Shown: piece by piece, positions 35,942-44,754 of the stretch
How positions within the stretch are numbered: the stretch's first letter is position 1
Layout: the number at the start of each line of letters is the position of its first letter
Assembly (NCBI GenBank): GCA_017307505.1
Contig: JAFKEE010000053.1
Coordinates: forward strand, 25,252 to 89,251
Source: Acidobacteriota bacterium
Lineage (GTDB): Bacteria > Acidobacteriota > Terriglobia > Bryobacterales > Bryobacteraceae
Reading direction: 5' to 3'
DNA length: 64,000 nucleotides
The notes under the pieces: model-generated
Told to the model about the DNA's origin: nothing
Seen by the model: only the letters and a program-made list of their open reading frames with translations
Database searches by the model: none
Made by a program: the position numbers and the translations under genes

Positions 35942-36235
35942 ATGAGCGATTTCGACTTTCTCGTTCTGTCTCTTCGTGCCGACGCGGAAATGCAACTCGG
36001 CCTCTACCCGCGCGGCGACCAGCCGGCCGAGGTTCAGCTCCCCATGGCGCGCAAAATGATCGACCTGCTCGCCATGCTCCAGGAGAAGACGAAGGGCAAC
36101 CTTTCGCTCGAAGAGCAGCGCAACCTCGATAACACAGTGACCGAACTCCGGTTCCGGTATCTCCAGGCATTCGAAGCGGAAGGCAAAAAGGCGGCGGAAG
36201 CCGGCAAGACCTCGGAAGCTCCGGCCAATGGCTGA
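35942..36235 (+). CDS. DUF1844 family protein
   Basis: 97 residues from the ATG at 35942, preceded by GGAG; the open frame continues upstream to 34787 through the antisense of the permease and is not coding there. MSDFDFLVLSLRADAEMQLGL and ARKMIDLLAMLQEKTKGNL, then ELRFRYLQAFEAE, are the DUF1844 signature, a short helical family of unknown function often next to MBL-fold or ribF genes in Acidobacteriota and Deltaproteobacteria-like genomes. Its last eight bases overlap the MBL gene, so translation is coupled. Confidence 0.85.
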   Translation: MSDFDFLVLSLRADAEMQLGLYPRGDQPAEVQLPMARKMIDLLAMLQEKTKGNLSLEEQRNLDNTVTELRFRYLQAFEAEGKKAAEAGKTSEAPANG

Positions 36236-37016
36236 GGCCCCCCGTAGTCTCACCCTCACCGTCCTTGGCTCCGGCACCAGTGTCGGCGTGCCTACCATCG
36301 GCTGCCACTGCAAAGTCTGCACGTCCACCGATCCGCGCGACACGCGCCTGCGGCCCTCTGTGTGCATCCGCTGGGACCAGCGCGTCGTCCTGATCGACAC
36401 CGGCCCGGACTTCCGCCAGCAGGCACTCACTCATCAGCTGGACCGCCTCGACGCCGTTCTCTACACGCACCCTCACGCCGACCACATCCTCGGCCTCGAC
36501 GACCTGCGCCCCTTCAACTACCGCCAGAAGGAGCCGATCCCCATCCATGCTTCTCCGTTCACCATGGATGTCATCCGACGCATCTTCAGCTACATCTTCC
36601 ACGACGGTCCCACGGAATCTTCCCGGCCCAAGATTGAGCCCCGCGTCTTCGACGGTACGCCCATCGTGGTCGATGGCATCGAGTTCAAGCCCATCCCGGT
36701 GAAGCACGGTAGCGGTGAGTGCCACGGCTATCGCTTCGGCCGCACCGCCTATCTCACCGATCACAGCGAGATCCCCGAGGAATCGATGGCCCTGTTGGAA
36801 GGCCTCGATGTGCTGTTCCTGGATGCACTCCGCTATAAGCCGCACCCGACCCATTCCACTGTCGACCAGAGCCTCAAAACGGTGGCCCGCCTGAAGCCGA
36901 AAGCGACCTATTTCACGCACATCTCGCACGACCTGCTGCATGCCCGGGCGCAGGAACTGCTGCCCGAACACGTCTACCTCGCCTACGATGGCCTGCAGAT
37001 CGCGATAGAAGCCTGA
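36228..37016 (+). CDS. PhnP-like metallo-beta-lactamase-fold hydrolase
   Basis: 262 residues, MBL fold. LGSGTSVGVPTIGCHCKVC gives the opening strand and the accessory cysteines typical of the PhnP group; RVVLIDTGPDFRQQ and YTHPHADHILGLDDLRPFN carry the metal ligands, followed by PVKHGSGECHGYRF, YLTDHSEI and FTHISHD. PhnP is a cyclic-phosphate phosphodiesterase of the C-P lyase pathway, but many members are of unknown role, and no phn genes are nearby. Overlaps the DUF1844 stop by eight bases and precedes ribF by 11. Confidence 0.82.
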   Translation: MAEAPRSLTLTVLGSGTSVGVPTIGCHCKVCTSTDPRDTRLRPSVCIRWDQRVVLIDTGPDFRQQALTHQLDRLDAVLYTHPHADHILGLDDLRPFNYRQKEPIPIHASPFTMDVIRRIFSYIFHDGPTESSRPKIEPRVFDGTPIVVDGIEFKPIPVKHGSGECHGYRFGRTAYLTDHSEIPEESMALLEGLDVLFLDALRYKPHPTHSTVDQSLKTVARLKPKATYFTHISHDLLHARAQELLPEHVYLAYDGLQIAIEA

Positions 37017-37027
37017 CCCCCAATCTC

Positions 37028-37999
37028 ATGACGACGCCCATCCGCATCTTTCGCGGCCTCGATGAAGCGCGCCACGGCTTTGCGCCTTCCGCCGTCACCA
37101 TCGGCAACTTCGACGGAGTCCACGCCGGCCATCGTGAATTGATGCGCCGTACCCTCACCACCGCCGCCGAACTCGGCGTCAAGCCCTCCGCCATCACGTT
37201 TCATCCGCACCCGACCACCATCGTCGCCCCGGAGCGCGCGCCGCGCCTGCTCACCACGCCCGACGAACGCTGCGCCCTCATGGCTGCCGATGGCATCCAG
37301 CAGGTCCTCATCCTGCCCTTCGACCGCGAACTGGCCAACCTCACGCCGGACGAGTTCCTCCACCGTGTCCTGCTCGACATCCTGGGCGCTCGAGCGGTGA
37401 TTGTCGGCAACAACTTCCACTTCGGCCGCAAACAGACCGGAACCCTCGACGATCTTCGGAACTGCCCCGGGCTGCGCACCGAGATCGTCCCTCTGCTCAC
37501 CCTGCGCGGCATCCCGGTCTCCTCCAGCGAAATCCGCCGCCTGCTGGCCGCCGGAGACATCGCCAAGGCCAACCGGCTCCTGCAGCGTCCTTACTCCATC
37601 ACAGGATCAGTAGTGCCCGGCGACGGCCGCGGCTCGAAGCAAACCGTCCCCACCCTGAATCTCCAAACCAGTTCGCTGGAAGACTCGACCTCTGCCCTTC
37701 CGGCCGACGGCGTCTACATCACCAGGACCACCGATCCGGACTCCGGCCGACGCTGGGACTCTGTCACCAATATCGGCTTCCGCCCCACCTTCGAAGGCCA
37801 GCACCTGACCATCGAGACGTTTCTTTTCGGCCCCTTCGTCGAGTTCGCGCCCGCCCGCATCAAACTCGAATTCCTCTTCCGCCTGCGCGCCGAGCGCAAG
37901 TTCGAATCCGCCGAAGCGCTACGAACCCAGATCATCCGGGACGTCACCCGCGCCCAGAAGTATTTTCGCCGTCTGCACCAATTCATACATGCGAGTTAA
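37028..37999 (+). CDS. ribF: Bifunctional riboflavin kinase/FAD synthetase
   Basis: 323 residues. N-terminal FAD synthetase domain: VTIGNFDGVHAGHREL (nucleotidyltransferase GxFDGxHxGH), VIVGNNFHFGRKQTG and VSSSEIRRLLAAGDIAKANRLL; C-terminal flavokinase beta-barrel: GRGSKQTVPTLNL (PTxN motif) and NIGFRPTF (kinase loop). It phosphorylates riboflavin to FMN and adenylates FMN to FAD. Complete and standard in length. It sits 11 bases after the MBL gene in a probable DUF1844-MBL-ribF operon. Confidence 0.94.
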   Translation: MTTPIRIFRGLDEARHGFAPSAVTIGNFDGVHAGHRELMRRTLTTAAELGVKPSAITFHPHPTTIVAPERAPRLLTTPDERCALMAADGIQQVLILPFDRELANLTPDEFLHRVLLDILGARAVIVGNNFHFGRKQTGTLDDLRNCPGLRTEIVPLLTLRGIPVSSSEIRRLLAAGDIAKANRLLQRPYSITGSVVPGDGRGSKQTVPTLNLQTSSLEDSTSALPADGVYITRTTDPDSGRRWDSVTNIGFRPTFEGQHLTIETFLFGPFVEFAPARIKLEFLFRLRAERKFESAEALRTQIIRDVTRAQKYFRRLHQFIHAS

Positions 38000-38014
38000 G
38001 ATGGCGGAACGCCC

Positions 38015-39934
38015 ATGTTCCGCCTACTGCTGATTCTCGCCGCCGCCCTCCAGGCCCAGCCTGTCCGCCCCGTCCCGCCGCCCGGGGTCGAAGTTCCAGC
38101 CGCCGATCGCAAGGACCTCGAAGCCGGCCTCCAGCGTCTCCACGCTTCCATCGAGAAACTGAAGGGCAATCCGCTGCTGCCGGACGTGCAGATCTACCAC
38201 GAGGCGGCCCGTTACGCCTTGCAGTACAACGAGTTCTTCAAATCAGAGGAGATCTTCAAGGCCAAGGAACTGCTGCGCGAGGGTCAGGTCCGGGCAGAAC
38301 AACTGCTGAGGGGGGAAGCCCCTTGGACCACCGCCACCGGGCTGGTGGTGCGCGGCTACGTCTCGAAGATCGACCGGAGTGTGCAGCCCTATGGCCTCTA
38401 CATCCCGCCCAACGGACCCCGCCGCTGGCGGCTGGATGCCTGGTTCCACGGCCGCAGCGAAACACTCAGTGAGGTGAGCTTCCTATGGGAACGCGAGCAC
38501 AGCGTTGGTGAGTTCACGCCGCCCGATTCCATCGTCCTGTTTCTGTATGGAAGATACTGCAATGCCAATAAGTTAGCGGGCGAAGTGGACCTCTTCGAAG
38601 CGCTGGCGGATGTCAAACGCCACTACCCGATCGACGAGAACCGGATCATCGTTCGAGGCTTCAGCATGGGCGGAGCCGCCGCCTGGCACATCGCTGCCCA
38701 CCACGCCGGCCTGTGGGCCGCCGCCGCGCCCGGTGCTGGCTTCAGCGAAACCCCGGAATTCCTGAAGATGGCGCCCGAGCAGGTCGCCGCCACTCCGGCC
38801 TGGGAGAAGTCGCTCTGGCACATGTACAACGCGACCGATTACGCCGCTAATTTCTATAACTTACCGGTGGTCGCCTACAACGGGGACATCGATCCGCAGA
38901 AACAGGCGGCCGATGCCATGGAGCGTGAACTCAAGCTGGAAGGTATGCAGTTGAGCCGCGTCTTCGGTCCCAACACCGGCCACCGCTATCATCCGGATTC
39001 CAAACCACAAATCAATGCGATTGTGGACGCCAACTCAACCCGCGATCCTTACCCGACCAGGATCCGCTTCACCACGTGGACTCTTTCCTACAACCGCATG
39101 AAGTGGGTGGTGGTCGAGGGACTGGAGAAGCACTGGCAGCGCGCGAGGGTCGATGCCCAGTTGACGGAATCCGGCGTCGAGGCCAAAACGACAGGTGTTG
39201 TTTTACTCAGTTTTGCGTTCGGACCGGGCGGCGCGAAACCCGACTTTCACACCGTCACCGTGGACGGTCAAAAACTGGCGGTGAATCCACCGCAAACTGA
39301 CCGCAGCTGGACGGTGAAACTGCGCAAAACTGCCGGGCGATGGACGGCCGCCACTGGCCAGGAAGCCGGACTCCACAAAGTCCATGGACTTCAGGGCCCC
39401 ATCGACGACGCATTTCTTGACTCGTTCGTATTCGTCAAGCCGACCGGAACGCCGCTCTCGGAAAAGACCGGCCAGTGGACGGCGGGCGAGTTCAGCCGGG
39501 CCATCCGCGAATGGCGCCGCCAGTTCCGCGGCGACGCCCAGGTCCTGGACGACTCCGCCGTAACCGAGGACGTGATCGCCTCCAGCAACCTGGTCTTATG
39601 GGGCGATCCGCACAGCAACCGGATCCTGGCCCGGATTCTGGAGAAACTCCCTCTCCAGTGGACCGCCGAGGCTGTCATCTTCAAGAGCCAGCGCTACCCG
39701 GCGGCCACGCACGTGCCCGTCCTCATCTTCCCGAACCCTCTGAATCCAAAGAAGTATGTGGTTCTGAACAGTGGCGTGACGTTCCGCGAGTTCGACAACC
39801 TGAACAACGCCCGCCAAGTCCCCAAGCTACCCGACTGGGCGATCCTCGATACCACCCAGCCGCCCGATGAACACACTCCAGGCAAGGTGGTGACGGCCGG
39901 TTTCTTCAATGAACAGTGGGGACTTACGCCTTAA
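38015..39934 (+). CDS. Secreted prolyl-oligopeptidase-like alpha/beta hydrolase
   Basis: 639 residues with a signal peptide (MFRLLLILAAALQA). Helical N-terminal region (about 30-90), then an alpha/beta hydrolase domain with DENRIIVRGFSMGGAAAWHIA (nucleophile Ser in GFSMGG), an acid in YNGDIDPQK and His in FGPNTGHRYHP. A long C-terminal region (about 340-639) with beta strands and an acidic motif follows. This is the type found in acidobacterial loci as a peptidase S9/acetyl-xylan-esterase-like protein; substrate not assignable. It starts 15 bases after ribF, but export suggests a separate function. Confidence 0.72.
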   Translation: MFRLLLILAAALQAQPVRPVPPPGVEVPAADRKDLEAGLQRLHASIEKLKGNPLLPDVQIYHEAARYALQYNEFFKSEEIFKAKELLREGQVRAEQLLRGEAPWTTATGLVVRGYVSKIDRSVQPYGLYIPPNGPRRWRLDAWFHGRSETLSEVSFLWEREHSVGEFTPPDSIVLFLYGRYCNANKLAGEVDLFEALADVKRHYPIDENRIIVRGFSMGGAAAWHIAAHHAGLWAAAAPGAGFSETPEFLKMAPEQVAATPAWEKSLWHMYNATDYAANFYNLPVVAYNGDIDPQKQAADAMERELKLEGMQLSRVFGPNTGHRYHPDSKPQINAIVDANSTRDPYPTRIRFTTWTLSYNRMKWVVVEGLEKHWQRARVDAQLTESGVEAKTTGVVLLSFAFGPGGAKPDFHTVTVDGQKLAVNPPQTDRSWTVKLRKTAGRWTAATGQEAGLHKVHGLQGPIDDAFLDSFVFVKPTGTPLSEKTGQWTAGEFSRAIREWRRQFRGDAQVLDDSAVTEDVIASSNLVLWGDPHSNRILARILEKLPLQWTAEAVIFKSQRYPAATHVPVLIFPNPLNPKKYVVLNSGVTFREFDNLNNARQVPKLPDWAILDTTQPPDEHTPGKVVTAGFFNEQWGLTP

Positions 39935-41243
39935 CGTCGTCCTTGGCAAAATCCCACTGAACCATCTTGCCCTCGCGGGCACTCTGGTTGACCATGTGCG
40001 CGCAAGCCGCCGCATGATGGCCCGCCACCGCGTCTTCCCAGTAGGATTTGCGGGTCTTGATCGAGTTCAGGAAGTGCCAGAAATGGATGATGGTGGCGTC
40101 CTGGCCCTGCTCGCGCCACTCGGTGCCGCCTTCCACCAGATGGGCCTTGGCCAGCGACGGCATCTCTTCCTTCTGGACCTTCGGGTCTTTGTAGTAGGCC
40201 TCTTCCAGCTTCTTCGGCCAGGACTCGACAATCCAGCGGTTGTCTTCGCCGATGTGCTCCGGCCAGTACTTCAGCTCGCCCCAGCCGACGGACAGAGTTC
40301 CCTCGGTGCCCAGGAACATGAAGCTCGCCTCCGAGCTCGACTGGTTGTTGAACGTCGAGCTGAGGTTCACCGTAAACCCTTCCGGATACTCCAGTACGGC
40401 ATTGAGCGTATCCGGCACGTCGCGTGATTCCTTCCAGCGATAGAGACCGCCCATGCCCATGACCTTGGCCGGCACTTTGGCGTCCATCAGGAAGTGAATG
40501 GTCGTACAGAGATGCACGAACAGGTCGGTGGCGATACCGCCGGAGTAGTCGCGGTAGCAGCGCCAGCGGAAGAACCGTTCCAGATCGAAGCCGTGCTTGG
40601 GGGCGGAACCCAGGAACATGTCCCAATTGACTGTCTGCGGATTGGCGTCCGGTGGGATGGGATAGATCCAGGCTCCGGAGGCGGAGTTGCGGTTATACGC
40701 CGCGCGGATCATCGTCACCTTGCCCAGCTTGCCTTCCTTAATCATCTGCCGGGCGCGGACCTGGGACATGGAGCTCATGCCCTGGGAGCCCACCTGCAGC
40801 ATGCGGCCGGTCTCCTTGGCCGTGGCGATGATCTCCAGTCCTTCCGCGGACTTATAGGTAAGCGGCTTCTCGCAATAGACGTCTTTGCCGGCCTTCATGG
40901 CCTCGACGACGATCTGCTTGTGCCAGTGGTCCGGGGTGGCGCAGATGATGGCGTCGACCGACTTGTCGGCGATGACTTCGCGGTAGTCGCGGCGGATTTT
41001 GGCTGCGTTGCCGCGGGTCTCCCTGATGCGGTCCAGCGCGCGTTCCGTGCGGCCGGTGTAGGCGTCCACCACCTGGGTGATCTCGAACTGGGGGTGCGCC
41101 ATCGCCCCGGCCATCAGCTCATGGGCGCGGGCTCCGCAGCCGATGCAGGCCAGTTGAATGCGGTCGTTCGGGGCGACCTGGGCGCTCATGGACGTGGCCA
41201 GAGCAGCGTTCATTTCGAGAAATCCACGACGACTGAAGTCCAT
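39924..41243 (-). CDS. Gfo/Idh/MocA oxidoreductase with Tat-like N-terminus
   Basis: 439 residues from the ATG at 41243 (AGGAG nine bases upstream; the longer frame has no such site). The N-terminus DFSRRGFLEMNAALATSMSA is a twin-arginine-type leader. NAD-binding Rossmann domain LACIGCGARAHELM, then GKDVYCEKPLTYKSA (the EKP catalytic Lys) and DYSGGIATDLFVHLCTTIHF, typical of exported sugar dehydrogenases of this family in Acidobacteriota and Planctomycetota. Substrate unknown. Its end overlaps the prolyl-oligopeptidase-like stop by 11 bases. Confidence 0.85.
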   Translation of the reverse strand: MDFSRRGFLEMNAALATSMSAQVAPNDRIQLACIGCGARAHELMAGAMAHPQFEITQVVDAYTGRTERALDRIRETRGNAAKIRRDYREVIADKSVDAIICATPDHWHKQIVVEAMKAGKDVYCEKPLTYKSAEGLEIIATAKETGRMLQVGSQGMSSMSQVRARQMIKEGKLGKVTMIRAAYNRNSASGAWIYPIPPDANPQTVNWDMFLGSAPKHGFDLERFFRWRCYRDYSGGIATDLFVHLCTTIHFLMDAKVPAKVMGMGGLYRWKESRDVPDTLNAVLEYPEGFTVNLSSTFNNQSSSEASFMFLGTEGTLSVGWGELKYWPEHIGEDNRWIVESWPKKLEEAYYKDPKVQKEEMPSLAKAHLVEGGTEWREQGQDATIIHFWHFLNSIKTRKSYWEDAVAGHHAAACAHMVNQSAREGKMVQWDFAKDDVKA

Positions 41244-41359
41244 GCTGGGGGTCTCCTTGCGACCACAAATATTGTATCGCCTGGAGCCAACCGGGCCGGA
41301 TTCCCGCAAGGCGTGCTGAAATAGAAGAAGGGCCATAGTTCCGGCCCGTCATCAACACC

Positions 41360-44300
41360 ATGTATCAGCCCGTACCCAAGGTGCCCGATTTCCCCGCTCT
41401 CGAGCGGGATGTGCTCCGTTTCTGGGAGCAGAACCAGACGTTCGCCAAGCTGCGCGCGCAGAATGCCGGCAAGGAGAAGTGGTCGTTTCTGGACGGGCCG
41501 ATTACCGCCAATAACCCCATGGGCGTCCATCACGCCTGGGGCCGCACTTTGAAGGACATGTACCAGCGCTACCATGCCATGAACGGCAAGGAGCTGCGCT
41601 ACCAGAACGGTTTCGATTGCCAGGGCCTGTGGGTAGAAGTCGAAGTCGAGAAGAGCCTCGGCCTGGGCACGAAACGCGACATCGCCGACTATGGCATGGA
41701 CAAGTTCGTGCGCGCCTGCAAGGAGCGCGTGCTCACCTTCGCCACCCGGCAGACCGAGCAGTCCATCCGCCTGGGTTACTGGTGCGATTGGGACAAACCG
41801 GAAGTGCTGCTGGGCCTGCGCGACGCCCTGGCCGATGGGGATCGCGTGGTGACTTTCACCATGCCCAGCGGTAAGGAAGTGACCGCCCGGGCCAGCGAGA
41901 TCATCGGCAAGCTGGGCAGCGCCGAGTACGGCGGCAGCTACTTCACGTTCGCCAACGAGAACAACTACACCATCTGGTCGTTCCTGAAGAAGTGCCATAC
42001 CGAGGGGTTCATCTACCGGGGCCACGACGTCATGCCTTGGTGTGGCCGCTGCGGCACTGGTCTCTCGCAGATGGAAGTGGCCGAAGGCCGCAAGATCACC
42101 CAGCACACGTCGGTGTTCGTGCGGTTCCCCATCCTGGGTGAGGAGAAGACCGCGCTGCTGGTGTGGACGACCACCCCGTGGACGCTCACCTCCAACGTGG
42201 CGGCGGCGGTGAATCCCGAGATGACCTACCTGAAGGTGCGTCACGGCGAGTGGACCTACTACATCGGCAAGGGCATCTTCGAACGCGACCGCGTGCAGGA
42301 TCTCCAGGTCGAGGGCAAGCACGAGACGCACAAGCTGCCTTCGATCCGCACCATCCTGAAGGGCAGTGGCACGCTGGATGTTCTGGGCGAGGTTTCCGGC
42401 TCGTCCCTGGTAGGCCTGAAGTACAGTGGCCCGTTCGACGAGCTGCCGGCGCAGAACCAGTCGCGGCACGCGCATCGCGTGGTGGCCTGGACGGACGTCA
42501 GCGATGCGGAAGGTACGGGCATTGTCCACATCGCACCGGGCTGCGGTGCGGAGGATCAGGCGCTGGGCCGCAAGGAAGACCTGGCGGTGATTGCGCCGCT
42601 GGGTGAGAACGCACGCTTTCTCGACGGTTTCGGCGCCTACACTGGCCGCCACGCCAGCGAGATCGCCGACGACATCGTGACCGAGCTGCGAGAGAAGGGC
42701 CTGCTGGTCTCGAAAGAAAAGTACCCGCACGTCTACCCGCACTGCTGGCGCTGCAAGGAAGAGCTCATCTTCCGCCCCGTGGATGAGTGGTTCATCCGCA
42801 TGGACTGGCGCGACCGCATCCAGAACTCCGTGCCGACCATCAAGTGGATCCCGTCGGACGGCGAAGCCCGCGAGCAGGACTGGCTCAAGAACATGGGCGA
42901 CTGGATGATCTCCAAGAAGCGCTTCTGGGGTCTGGCGCTGCCCATCTGGGTCTGCGGCGCGTGCCATTCGTTCCAGGTGATTGGCGGCTACGACGAGCTG
43001 AAGTCGAAGGCCGTGGAAGGCTGGGACGAGTTCGAAGGCCACACGCCGCACCGTCCCTTCATCGACAAGGTGAAGCTGCGCTGCGAACATTGCGGCGGCA
43101 CGTCGACGCGCGTGGAAGACGTCGGCAATCCCTGGCTTGACGCGGGCATCGTGCCGTTTTCGACGATGCGCTTCACCTCGGACAACGAGTACTGGCAGAA
43201 GTGGTTCCCCGCCGACCTCGTCCTCGAGTCGTTCCCCGGCCAGTTCCGGAACTGGTTCTACTCCATGCTGGCGATGTCGGCCATGCTGGTGAACAAGGCT
43301 CCATTCAAGGCACTGCTGGGCCACGGCCTGGTGCGCGACGCGCGCGGCGAGGAGATGCACAAGTCGAAGGGCAACTCCATTGCGTTCGACGAGGCGGCGG
43401 AGGTGCTGGGCGCCGAAGTGATGCGCTACATCTACGCCGAGCAGAAGACTTCGCAGCATTTGAACTTCCCCGATTTGAAGCCGACGGCAGGGCAGACGAT
43501 CGACGGCGAAGCACGGCGCAAGCTGCTCACCTTCTGGAACTGCTACAGCTTCTTCGTGATGTACGCTTCGGCCGACGGGTGGAAGCCCTCCGCTGAGGCC
43601 AGGCCCAGCACGAATGAGCTGGACCGCTGGGTGCTCAGCCGCCTGCAGCGCCTCGTCGCCGATGCCCACGGTTCGTTTCAGACCTTCGAGCACTACAAGC
43701 TGATTGAGCGCTTCCAGGAGTTCGACGAAGACTTCTCGAACTGGTATCTGCGGCGCTCCCGCCGACGGTTCTGGCAGAGCGACAACGACGCCTACCAGAC
43801 GCTGTACACCGTGCTGACGACGGTCATCCGGCTGATGGCGCCAGTGCTGCCGTTCCTGACGGAGCACGTTTACCAGAACCTGGTGCGGACGGTGGATCCC
43901 TCCGCGCCGGAGTCAGTGCATCTGACGTCCTATCCGGTCGTCGATGAGAGCCTGCTGGATGAGGAACTGGAAACCTCCATTGCGGCCGTAATTCGCATCA
44001 AGAACCTGGCGCTGCATCTGCGGACGCAGAGCAAGGTGAAGGTGCGGCAGCCGCTGAGCGTGCTCACCGTCCGGCCGAAGGACGAGAAGGAGCGCAGGGT
44101 CCTCGAGAACGAGAAGTACGCGGCGCAGATTCTGGAAGAGGGCAACATCCAGCGGCTCGCATTGATCGAAGACGAGGGTACCCTCGTGAAAGCGCGGCTG
44201 AAGCCCGACCTCAAGAAACTGGGCCCGCGCGCCGGCAAGCACCTGAAGGCGATCAGCGCGGCGTTCGAAGCCGCGACCTTGCGCGAGGTGCGGGCGAACC

Positions 44301-44704
44301 CGACGTTCCCGGTACGGGTCGGCGACGAAGTGGTGGAAGTGGCGCAGGACGAGTACTTCGTCTTCTGGGAAGGTCCGGCGACGCTGCAGTGCACGGAAGA
44401 GGGCGGCACGTTCCTGGCCCTCGACACGACGCTGACGCCGGAACTGCTGCAGGAAGGCATCGCGCGCGACTTCAACCGTCTGGTGCAGGATCAGCGCAAG
44501 GCGCAGAACCTGCAGATCTCCGACAGGATCACGGTCCGCTACCAGGCCTCGCCGCGCATCGTCGAGGCAGTGGAAACGCACACCGAGTACCTGAAGGGGG
44601 AACTGCTGGCCGAAAGCATCGTGCTCGAATCCGAAGTTCCGGATGGCGCGGCGCTGACGCTGGGCGGAGAACCCTTGACGGTGGCGCTGAGCAAAGTAGG
44701 TTAG
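41360..44704 (+). CDS. ileS: Isoleucyl-tRNA synthetase, IleRS2 type with altered HIGH motif
   Basis: 1114 residues, ATG start; class Ia synthetase catalytic domain with CP1 editing insert. The motif block GPITANNPMGVHHAWGR aligns without gaps to the canonical GPPYANG..HIGHALNK, so HIGH reads GVHH (first and third residues exchanged). The second motif is EMHKSKGN rather than KMSKSKGN. Editing elements TTTPWTLTSN and VHIAPGCGAEDQ are present, with Cys where most IleRS have His. It attaches Ile to tRNA-Ile. It lies between two oxidoreductase/sialidase genes and has no translational coupling. Family call is firm; that it is the only IleRS in the genome cannot be known from this window. Confidence 0.87.
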   Translation: MYQPVPKVPDFPALERDVLRFWEQNQTFAKLRAQNAGKEKWSFLDGPITANNPMGVHHAWGRTLKDMYQRYHAMNGKELRYQNGFDCQGLWVEVEVEKSLGLGTKRDIADYGMDKFVRACKERVLTFATRQTEQSIRLGYWCDWDKPEVLLGLRDALADGDRVVTFTMPSGKEVTARASEIIGKLGSAEYGGSYFTFANENNYTIWSFLKKCHTEGFIYRGHDVMPWCGRCGTGLSQMEVAEGRKITQHTSVFVRFPILGEEKTALLVWTTTPWTLTSNVAAAVNPEMTYLKVRHGEWTYYIGKGIFERDRVQDLQVEGKHETHKLPSIRTILKGSGTLDVLGEVSGSSLVGLKYSGPFDELPAQNQSRHAHRVVAWTDVSDAEGTGIVHIAPGCGAEDQALGRKEDLAVIAPLGENARFLDGFGAYTGRHASEIADDIVTELREKGLLVSKEKYPHVYPHCWRCKEELIFRPVDEWFIRMDWRDRIQNSVPTIKWIPSDGEAREQDWLKNMGDWMISKKRFWGLALPIWVCGACHSFQVIGGYDELKSKAVEGWDEFEGHTPHRPFIDKVKLRCEHCGGTSTRVEDVGNPWLDAGIVPFSTMRFTSDNEYWQKWFPADLVLESFPGQFRNWFYSMLAMSAMLVNKAPFKALLGHGLVRDARGEEMHKSKGNSIAFDEAAEVLGAEVMRYIYAEQKTSQHLNFPDLKPTAGQTIDGEARRKLLTFWNCYSFFVMYASADGWKPSAEARPSTNELDRWVLSRLQRLVADAHGSFQTFEHYKLIERFQEFDEDFSNWYLRRSRRRFWQSDNDAYQTLYTVLTTVIRLMAPVLPFLTEHVYQNLVRTVDPSAPESVHLTSYPVVDESLLDEELETSIAAVIRIKNLALHLRTQSKVKVRQPLSVLTVRPKDEKERRVLENEKYAAQILEEGNIQRLALIEDEGTLVKARLKPDLKKLGPRAGKHLKAISAAFEAATLREVRANPTFPVRVGDEVVEVAQDEYFVFWEGPATLQCTEEGGTFLALDTTLTPELLQEGIARDFNRLVQDQRKAQNLQISDRITVRYQASPRIVEAVETHTEYLKGELLAESIVLESEVPDGAALTLGGEPLTVALSKVG

Positions 44705-44721
44705 CGTTCGTAACCCGGCCG

Positions 44722-44754
44722 CTTCACCTGGCGGTAATCCACGCCAGGTTGAAG
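44722..44754. terminator. Hairpin between convergent ileS and sialidase genes
   Basis: Inverted repeat CTTCACCTGGCG / CGCCAGGTTGAAG (one bulged T, eight-base loop) covers the last codons of the sialidase gene and lies 17 bases after the ileS stop. No T-run on either side; a candidate bidirectional transcription stop. Confidence 0.4.

Noticed and set aside
41210..43867. Long minus-strand frame of 885 codons across ileS
   Set aside because: It is the antisense of the synthetase gene, rich in Arg/His/Leu/Val from GC-biased codons, with no known domain and no start site. A shadow.
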